Part shown: piece by piece, positions 12,920-17,544 of the stretch | Numbering within the stretch: the first letter of the stretch is position 1 | How the letters are laid out: every line of letters starts with the position of its first letter | Assembly: GCA_019417865.1 (NCBI GenBank) | Contig: DYCW01000337.1 | Coordinates: 1 to 17,544 of the forward strand | Direction of reading: 5' to 3' | Source: Ruminococcus sp. | GTDB lineage: Bacteria; Bacillota; Clostridia; Oscillospirales; Ruminococcaceae | DNA: 17,544 nt | Notes under the pieces: model-generated | Database searches by the model: none | Seen by the model: only the letters and a program-made list of their open reading frames with translations | Told to the model about the DNA's origin: nothing | Position numbers and translations under genes: made by a program

Positions 12920-15382
12920 ATGGGAATTACAATTTGCAGCAGCATCGGATTTCTGGCTGCTATTGGCTGCACTGGACTGTATGACCGAAAGGGATCGTTT
13001 CTCAAGCCGTTCGTCTGCGGCACGGTCTTCTATTTTTTCTGCTATATTCTCTGGAGCATGGTGTTATTCACCGCCGATCAGTTCACCTTGTTCCGTGCGG
13101 TGCTTGGCACTGCCATCTTCCTGACCATTTTACTGGTCGGAGCTTGTATCGTGCTCCGAAAACGACATGGTACGCTGCTGCGGCTGCTGCACTGGGAAGA
13201 GAGCATTCACACCATCTGGATTCCACTTGTGGTTGTCATTCTGGCATTGCCGCTTGTCCTGACGAAAAACGAACTCTTTGGTATGGGACAGGATCAAGGC
13301 GTATATCAGGTAGTTGCCATAAACTTGATGAATGGTCTAACCGATCGACAGCAGGATTTTGCAGAGTATTACACACTCTCCAGCACCGATCAAACCGAAT
13401 TTGCCGATGCCATAAAACACTATCTGGTCGGCTATGATATGGCACCGGAAAACTATCCCGATACCGTTTATGACCGTACGGTCAGTCCCGTTTCCGGCAT
13501 TTATCACGGCATTCCGACCTATCCGGCCATGCTGGCACTGTTCGGGAAACTGTTCGGCGTTTCCCATATGGTACAACTGGAAACGGTCATTTGGGTTTGC
13601 ATGATTTTTCTGGTTTCGTTCCTCTGCCGGCAAATGCAGTGGAAACGTCTGACGGAATTTCTTGCCTGCACTGTGTGTGCTGTTTCCCCCATTGTCATCT
13701 GGGTCGCAAAGTCTTCCCTGACAGAATTGTTTCTGGCGGTGATTCTGCTTTCGTTTGTCCTGCTCATTACCACACCAAATCGTTCTCACGGACTTTCGAT
13801 TCTGCCAATTGCCGTCTTTGCCTGTTATCACGTCTCCATTTACACGATGGTACCGCTATTTGTGGTACTCTATGGGGCACTATATCTCTTTCGGCGAAAA
13901 ACGCAGTATGCGGTTCTCATGCTGAGTACCATCGGGCTCTATCTGGCAAGTTATTTTGCAATGCGGCATGTACAGCCGTTCTATACCATGAACAACTACC
14001 GTTCCTTATTTACCGGTGACATTACCGTATTCAACATTACCACCGTTGTGACAGTGGTCAGCATAGTTGCATTTGTCATCTGCGGCATATACTGTCTGAT
14101 TTTACACCGTCGTGCAAAGAGATTTGATGCCAATGCATTTTTAGAAATGGCACAACAGCATACTTGGGTAAAAGTGATTTTCAGTCTCTTTCTGCTGCTG
14201 CCCGTAGCATATATTCTATACAAAGCACTCTCCCAGGGCATGGTCGGTGAACTACGGTATTTGACCTTGACGGGCTATGCGATTCAGACCGGTTTTTTCC
14301 TGCTGCCGGTGACAGGTATCATTGTACTATTCCGGATGAAAACGGTGCTGGAAAAGCCGGAAACCATGGTGTTGTATGCCATGTTCCTGTACTGCATTTT
14401 GGTTTACGCTGCCTTTCTGCGGTTTCAGATTGAATATTATTATTACTATGCAAGATATCTTGCACCGTTTGTCCCGATTGCAGTGCTGTTTGCGGCAATG
14501 GTGCTGGACAAATGTAACTGGAAAGTCACAGTTCCGCTGCTGACTGCTGGTGTGTTGGTAGTGGCACCGTTTGACAAATTCCTTGCAACTGCAAAAGATG
14601 ACACACGTATGCAGTGGTCGGTATTGATGGAACTGACAGAAAAAATTGATGAAACAAACTGTGTGGTCGTGGATACGGAATTGATGCCGCAGATTTATTT
14701 GCCGCTCCGCAGCATGACCGGAGCAGCCATATATCCAGAACTGGAAAATGCAGTGGAACAGGTGGATCAGCTCAGCGAGCAATATGATACCGTTTACTAT
14801 TTGACCACAGATACTTCTATTTTACAATACAGCGACTCCTACCGCTGTGTATACCGCAACACTGCACATCACAGCGAAGATGATCTGAACCACAACGGGA
14901 AACTGTTCCCGATGCCGCTGGCATTTTTAGAATATGATGAACCAATCTGCCTGTATCAGTATACGGCAAATCGACTTGCCTATCCAGCAGTGGACTGCTA
15001 TGAAACAGAATATGTGGGCTTTGGGGCACTGGAAGGTGATTTTTGCTGGAGCGTAGCAGAAAATGCTTCTGTTTTCTGTACCCTGCACCCGGATAATTAT
15101 CTCCTGCAATTTGAAATGGGCTGTACGATTCCGCTGCAACAGTTGGGCATGACAGAGATGACGGTTTCCATCTATATCAATCATGTATTAGCGGGAGAAA
15201 TCACGATCAATGAGGAGAACAACGGCGGCACGCTGACGATACCGGTTTCCTCGCTGCTCCTGGACGATACACAGAATCAAATCACACTGCACTGTAATCT
15301 CTGGGCAGCTTCCACAGTCACCGCAAATGATACCCGACAGCTTGGATTTCCGCTGCGGTCGCTGCGGTTCATTCACAAATGA
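12920..15382 (+). CDS. Large multi-spanning GT-C-type glycosyltransferase-like protein
   Basis: The protein has 820 residues. Roughly ten to twelve hydrophobic segments span about 1-550, followed by a soluble C-terminal part (about 560-820) that should face outward and looks beta-rich near its end. The loop after an early membrane segment contains GMGQDQGVYQ (121-130), with Asp125 where GT-C enzymes of the GT39/GT83 type carry their catalytic acidic residue. A long extracytoplasmic loop follows. A tyrosine-rich YYYYYARYLAPFVPI segment (506-520) resembles late GT-C membrane motifs. GT-C enzymes use polyprenyl-phosphate sugars on the outer membrane face, so this protein could act on a glycan started by the two cytosolic GT4 enzymes. 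ATG 12920 is 2 bases after the previous stop, with AGGAGGG 14 bases upstream, a long spacing. A polysaccharide polymerase is the main alternative. Confidence 0.78.
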   Translation: MGITICSSIGFLAAIGCTGLYDRKGSFLKPFVCGTVFYFFCYILWSMVLFTADQFTLFRAVLGTAIFLTILLVGACIVLRKRHGTLLRLLHWEESIHTIWIPLVVVILALPLVLTKNELFGMGQDQGVYQVVAINLMNGLTDRQQDFAEYYTLSSTDQTEFADAIKHYLVGYDMAPENYPDTVYDRTVSPVSGIYHGIPTYPAMLALFGKLFGVSHMVQLETVIWVCMIFLVSFLCRQMQWKRLTEFLACTVCAVSPIVIWVAKSSLTELFLAVILLSFVLLITTPNRSHGLSILPIAVFACYHVSIYTMVPLFVVLYGALYLFRRKTQYAVLMLSTIGLYLASYFAMRHVQPFYTMNNYRSLFTGDITVFNITTVVTVVSIVAFVICGIYCLILHRRAKRFDANAFLEMAQQHTWVKVIFSLFLLLPVAYILYKALSQGMVGELRYLTLTGYAIQTGFFLLPVTGIIVLFRMKTVLEKPETMVLYAMFLYCILVYAAFLRFQIEYYYYYARYLAPFVPIAVLFAAMVLDKCNWKVTVPLLTAGVLVVAPFDKFLATAKDDTRMQWSVLMELTEKIDETNCVVVDTELMPQIYLPLRSMTGAAIYPELENAVEQVDQLSEQYDTVYYLTTDTSILQYSDSYRCVYRNTAHHSEDDLNHNGKLFPMPLAFLEYDEPICLYQYTANRLAYPAVDCYETEYVGFGALEGDFCWSVAENASVFCTLHPDNYLLQFEMGCTIPLQQLGMTEMTVSIYINHVLAGEITINEENNGGTLTIPVSSLLLDDTQNQITLHCNLWAASTVTANDTRQLGFPLRSLRFIHK

Positions 15383-15430
15383 GAATACTTTCATCACAAC
15401 GTCATAAAAATAGGAAAGGAGCCATGCGGT

Positions 15431-15703
15431 ATGATGCAGGTAGAAGTGAAAAGAGGTACGATGACAGAAGCAGAAATCCAACATGCTATCTTACTGGTCA
15501 AGAAACGCTGGGGAACACGGCTGCGAGCGGACATGCGTTTGATTCTGGAAAAGACGGATACCGAAATATTGGTGACATTTGATCCGCCCATTGACCGACA
15601 GGTTTTCCGCAGTACAGACTATCTTGTGAATGATATCAGTAAGCTAAACAGCGGAAAACTCGCAGAACATACAGACAAGGTGATGCATGTAACGGCGGAG
15701 TGA
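15431..15703 (+). CDS. Small hypothetical protein closing the glycosyltransferase operon
   Basis: The protein has 90 residues and I do not recognise it. AAAGGAG (15415-15421) lies 9 bases before ATG 15431; ATG 15434 directly follows and could also serve. It has no cysteine, signal peptide or membrane span, and is rich in charged residues. A likely helix at 11-27 (TEAEIQHAILLVKKRW) is followed by strand-like segments (MRLILEK, EILVTFDPP) and a second helical part. An overlapping frame from ATG 15424 gives a poorer, arginine-rich product ending sooner, so this frame is favoured. It lies 48 bases behind the GT-C gene and ahead of the shared terminator, so it is probably the last gene of that transcript. 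No function is inferred. Confidence 0.65.
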   Translation: MMQVEVKRGTMTEAEIQHAILLVKKRWGTRLRADMRLILEKTDTEILVTFDPPIDRQVFRSTDYLVNDISKLNSGKLAEHTDKVMHVTAE

Positions 15704-15824
15704 GGCAGCGTGTCGCTGCAAATATAGAAACAAACGTAAATTCGACTAAAAATACACTTTACCGCTGCCAACTGCAAACCGTGCCAGCGAATAAACCTTG
15801 TTCGTCAAACTCACGTTAAAAATG

Positions 15825-15867
15825 AAAACCGCTGTGGTTCTCCAAAACAGAACCACAGCGGTTTTTT
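15825..15867. terminator. Strong bidirectional intrinsic terminator
   Basis: A perfect 17-bp stem (15825-15841 with 15849-15865) encloses a 7-base loop. The 3' side runs into six T (15862-15867) and the 5' side has A-rich sequence, so both directions end here. It separates the convergent glycosyltransferase operon (+) and the zinc-ribbon gene (-). The remaining gap 15704-15824 holds only a short GCAGCG/CGCTGC hairpin at 15705-15719. Confidence 0.92.
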
Positions 15868-15888
15868 CTATTCAGAAAACAATTGCCC

Positions 15889-17076
15889 TTACAGCTCGAT
15901 ATCCTGTACCTTTTCCAGACGCAATACCTCTGTAAACATCGCAGCCTGCAAAACACCGAAAAACAGCGGCGACAAAATACCAACCACAATGAAAATCAAA
16001 GCAGCAATCACAATCCCAATATAGGGAATAAGGTAAAATAGGAAGGAGATGAGTGCAATCAGCAGATACGCTGCTGCAACGAGTAAGTAGGTGACAAAGA
16101 TTTTCCCCTTATATCCCTTCGTCAGCTGCATGGAACGTTTGAGGGCATCCAATGGGGAAATATCCTGCTTCTTCAGCAAGATATATGATGTAAAGGAATA
16201 GGAAATGCCTTTATAAATCAGGGCAGCAATTCCAACCGGTGGAATCACCAGAAGCAACCCCCAGATGAGCAGCCAAAGCGACTTCCAGAGCATACCGCCT
16301 GCCACACGGAAAAACGACTTGCCGGAAGAAAAGCCGGAGAAAATCTGTTTCGAGTTCACTTCTTTGCCATTGTAGGCATCCAAAAAAACACAGTTCATAC
16401 CAGCAGAAAGTGTCCTGGAAACGGACATGCCCAGAATAGGAGGAATCGAGCAGAGCAGCTTAGCACAAATATTCAAAATCACACTCAACAGCGATAAGCC
16501 CCAAAGTTGAATCGGCTTGGAGAACAACGTCTTCAGCGTCAGCCCCAGGGAACGGAATACAAAACTATCGCTCTCCTGCATCCGCTGAAGGCCGTCGGAA
16601 ATACTGGCTGAAGCACCCCTTGTATCTTTTGTATTCTGTGCATTTTGCCAATTCTGCCAGCTCTGCCACTCCTGCCACGTCATCTGCGGCGGCGTTTGTG
16701 AATTCTGTGCAAATTGTGCATTTTGCGTATACTGTGCACCTGCTGTCGGCTGTCCGTTCGGTTCTGCCTGTGCCGGATTGGTTGCAGGTTGTGCACCTGC
16801 TGTCGGCTGTCCGTTTGGTGCTGCCTGTGCTGGATTGGTTACAGGTTGTGCACCTGCTGTCGGCTGTCCGTTTGGTGCTGCCTGTGCTGCTGGTTGTGCA
16901 TACGATGAATCCTGTACGGGATTCGATGCAGCCTGTCCGTTTGGTGCAGCAGCCTCCGGTGTCAGATCCACCCTCGCTTCCAGTGTAACGGATGCTTCTG
17001 CTTCTACCGCTGTTCCGCACCGGCTGCAAAATCGTTTTTCCGGTGTCAACGGTGCCCCGCAATTTTTACAAAACAT
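15889..17076 (-). CDS. Zinc-ribbon, repeat-linker, DUF975-like membrane protein
   Basis: The protein has 395 residues. Three parts are visible. An N-terminal zinc ribbon has CxxC pairs Cys3/Cys6 and Cys17/Cys20. A low-complexity linker (about 43-150), rich in Ala, Gln, Pro and Asn, carries a 19-residue tandem repeat (64-114) and a tryptophan-rich WQEWQSWQNWQNAQN stretch (134-148). The C-terminal membrane part (about 185-385) has at least four hydrophobic segments. Its YKGISYSFTSYILLKKQDISPLDALKRSMQLTKGYKGK region resembles DUF975 and related families of unknown function. The ribbon and linker should be cytosolic. ATG 17076 is preceded on its strand by AGGGGG at normal spacing. It appears monocistronic. 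I do not know its role; membrane proteins of this general layout are frequent in Oscillospiraceae and Lachnospiraceae. Confidence 0.82.
   Translation of the reverse strand: MFCKNCGAPLTPEKRFCSRCGTAVEAEASVTLEARVDLTPEAAAPNGQAASNPVQDSSYAQPAAQAAPNGQPTAGAQPVTNPAQAAPNGQPTAGAQPATNPAQAEPNGQPTAGAQYTQNAQFAQNSQTPPQMTWQEWQSWQNWQNAQNTKDTRGASASISDGLQRMQESDSFVFRSLGLTLKTLFSKPIQLWGLSLLSVILNICAKLLCSIPPILGMSVSRTLSAGMNCVFLDAYNGKEVNSKQIFSGFSSGKSFFRVAGGMLWKSLWLLIWGLLLVIPPVGIAALIYKGISYSFTSYILLKKQDISPLDALKRSMQLTKGYKGKIFVTYLLVAAAYLLIALISFLFYLIPYIGIVIAALIFIVVGILSPLFFGVLQAAMFTEVLRLEKVQDIEL
16734..16890 (-). repeat. In-frame 57-base tandem repeat, about 2.8 units
   Basis: Units start at 16734, 16791 and 16848 (+ coordinates), each opening with GTGCACCTGCTGTCGGCTGT. 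They encode a 19-residue unit, AQPVTNPAQAAPNGQPTAG, with few differences. A degenerate relic (PNGQ) lies near 16930-16955. The near identity at DNA level implies recent expansion or homogenisation. It is coding, with no spacer structure. Confidence 0.92.
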
Positions 17077-17131
17077 GAGAAAATACCCCCTATTATTTCT
17101 GGATTTCGTTCTAAAAAAATCACATAGAAAC

Positions 17132-17140
17132 AGTATACCA
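17132..17140 (-). promoter_or_regulatory. Extended -10 promoter for the zinc-ribbon gene
   Basis: On the minus strand, TATACT (17132-17137) is preceded by TGG, giving the extended -10 form TGnTATACT. No good -35 is seen at 16-18 bases, which is usual for extended -10 promoters. The leader to ATG 17076 would be about 50 bases. Confidence 0.5.
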
Positions 17141-17236
17141 TAAATTTTAAGTCTAATCTACTGATTTTATGCCATTATTTTATTTCTATTTTGTTATGAT
17201 TGCGTGCATTCCATGAAAATCCATTTTCGGATTTTT

Positions 17237-17544
17237 TTAGAAAACTTGTCCGAATCGTCCGGCAGATTCGCTACGCTGTCTGCCTGTGACCGCTGCCCGC
17301 CTTGTTCTATCCCTCAATTTGCAGTCTAACTACACGAAATTTCTGCATTTCGTACCGTTTTGTTTTTTCAGATGGCGGACAGCGGTATCTTGTTCCTCGT
17401 CCAGCAGCCTCTCCAAACGCGTTTGCTTTGCAAGGTTGGCAGCTTGCCCCCCTTGCATCCCCCTCGCCAAGCTGAATCAGCTTGACCATAGTCGCCTGCG
17501 GCGTGCAACGCTGTATGTTACTCCATCACTTGCAGTCGGTTCCC
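17237..17544. repeat. Dispersed hairpin-rich repeat, copy 2
   Basis: This copy has the same orientation and block order as 1159-1440: ATTCGCTACGCTGT (17266-17279), ATGGCGGACAGCGGTATC (17372-17389), CCTCGTCCAG (17395-17404), CCCTCGCCAAGCTGA (17461-17475) and CAGCTTGACC (17478-17487). Stem A pairs 17261-17266 with 17279-17284. Stem B pairs 17289-17301 with 17374-17386 with one mismatch. Inner hairpin: 17334-17340 with 17347-17353. A 12-base palindrome lies at 17414-17425. A hairpin pairs 17429-17435 with 17451-17457. Stem D pairs 17468-17474 with 17478-17484, and hairpin E pairs 17493-17496 with 17500-17503. The right end is not defined and may lie outside the window. No convincing protein is encoded. 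Confidence 0.85.

Noticed and set aside
13337..13831. Minus-strand frame of 164 codons inside the GT-C gene
   Set aside because: It is a shadow of a convincing membrane protein and has a polar, Asn/Gln/His-rich composition with no motif.
15379..15582. Overlapping plus-strand frame (67 codons) around the 90-residue protein
   Set aside because: It is arginine-rich, starts inside the GT-C stop region and has less protein-like composition than the 15431 frame.
15705..15719. GCAGCG/CGCTGC hairpin after the 90-residue gene as a terminator
   Set aside because: It has no T run, and a much stronger terminator stands at 15825-15867.
16734..16890. CRISPR-like array from the 57-base repeats
   Set aside because: The units are contiguous without spacers, in frame, and lie inside a coding gene with a zinc ribbon and membrane domain.
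17307..17489. Minus-strand frame of 60 codons in repeat copy 2 (and 1043-1249 in and beside copy 1)
   Set aside because: The two copies do not encode similar peptides from equivalent positions, and the DNA is better explained by conserved stems.

Overview
The window looks like part of a chromosome from a spore-forming, anaerobic gut or rumen Firmicute, most likely Oscillospiraceae and Ruminococcus-like. The evidence is a spoIID-type gene, a cellulase-family GH5 enzyme, AGGAGG ribosome sites, a consensus sigma-A promoter, the neighbour pair DUF1385 (YqhQ family) and prmC that is common in Clostridia, and a zinc-ribbon/DUF975-like membrane protein. Base composition is moderate and fairly even. 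I see no phage, integrase, transposase, CRISPR array, tRNA or rRNA. The genus is an inference from gene content.

Layout. 1-1017: 3' portion of a GH5 glycoside hydrolase (+), closed by a strong bidirectional terminator. 1159-1440: first copy of a hairpin-rich dispersed repeat. 1457-2446: spoIID-like gene (-). 2500-2814: a divergent intergenic region with a likely spoIID promoter, a perfect TTGACA-17-TATAAT promoter reading right, and a structured leader. 2815-5492: citrate synthase overlapping a lipoprotein gene by 13 bases. 5607-8496: a two-component regulator/kinase pair followed by a TIGR04076-like gene and a possible PH-fold gene, each overlapping the next by a few bases. 8591-10422: DUF1385 membrane protein overlapping prmC. 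10528-15703: a glycan-assembly operon of two tandem paralogous GT4 glycosyltransferases, an 820-residue multi-spanning GT-C-type protein and a 90-residue unknown protein, closed by a second bidirectional terminator. 15889-17076: zinc-ribbon/low-complexity/multi-membrane protein (-) with a 57-base in-frame tandem repeat. 17237-17544: second copy of the dispersed repeat, running to or past the window end.

How the genes fit together. From 2815 to 15703 everything is co-directional, apparently in several transcription units. Citrate synthase would feed 2-oxoglutarate and glutamate synthesis. The sensor kinase and regulator respond to an unknown envelope signal, and the lipoprotein upstream may be related but this is not shown. 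PrmC methylates release factors. The glycosyltransferase operon probably builds a surface glycan.

The most unusual item is the dispersed repeat. Its two copies, about 16 kb apart, keep exact blocks of 14-18 bases at almost constant spacing, a long-range stem, and a short stem whose two arms differ between copies by paired compensatory changes. Other hairpins sit at the same positions but with unrelated sequence. This pattern suggests a folded RNA or DNA element whose structure is maintained.
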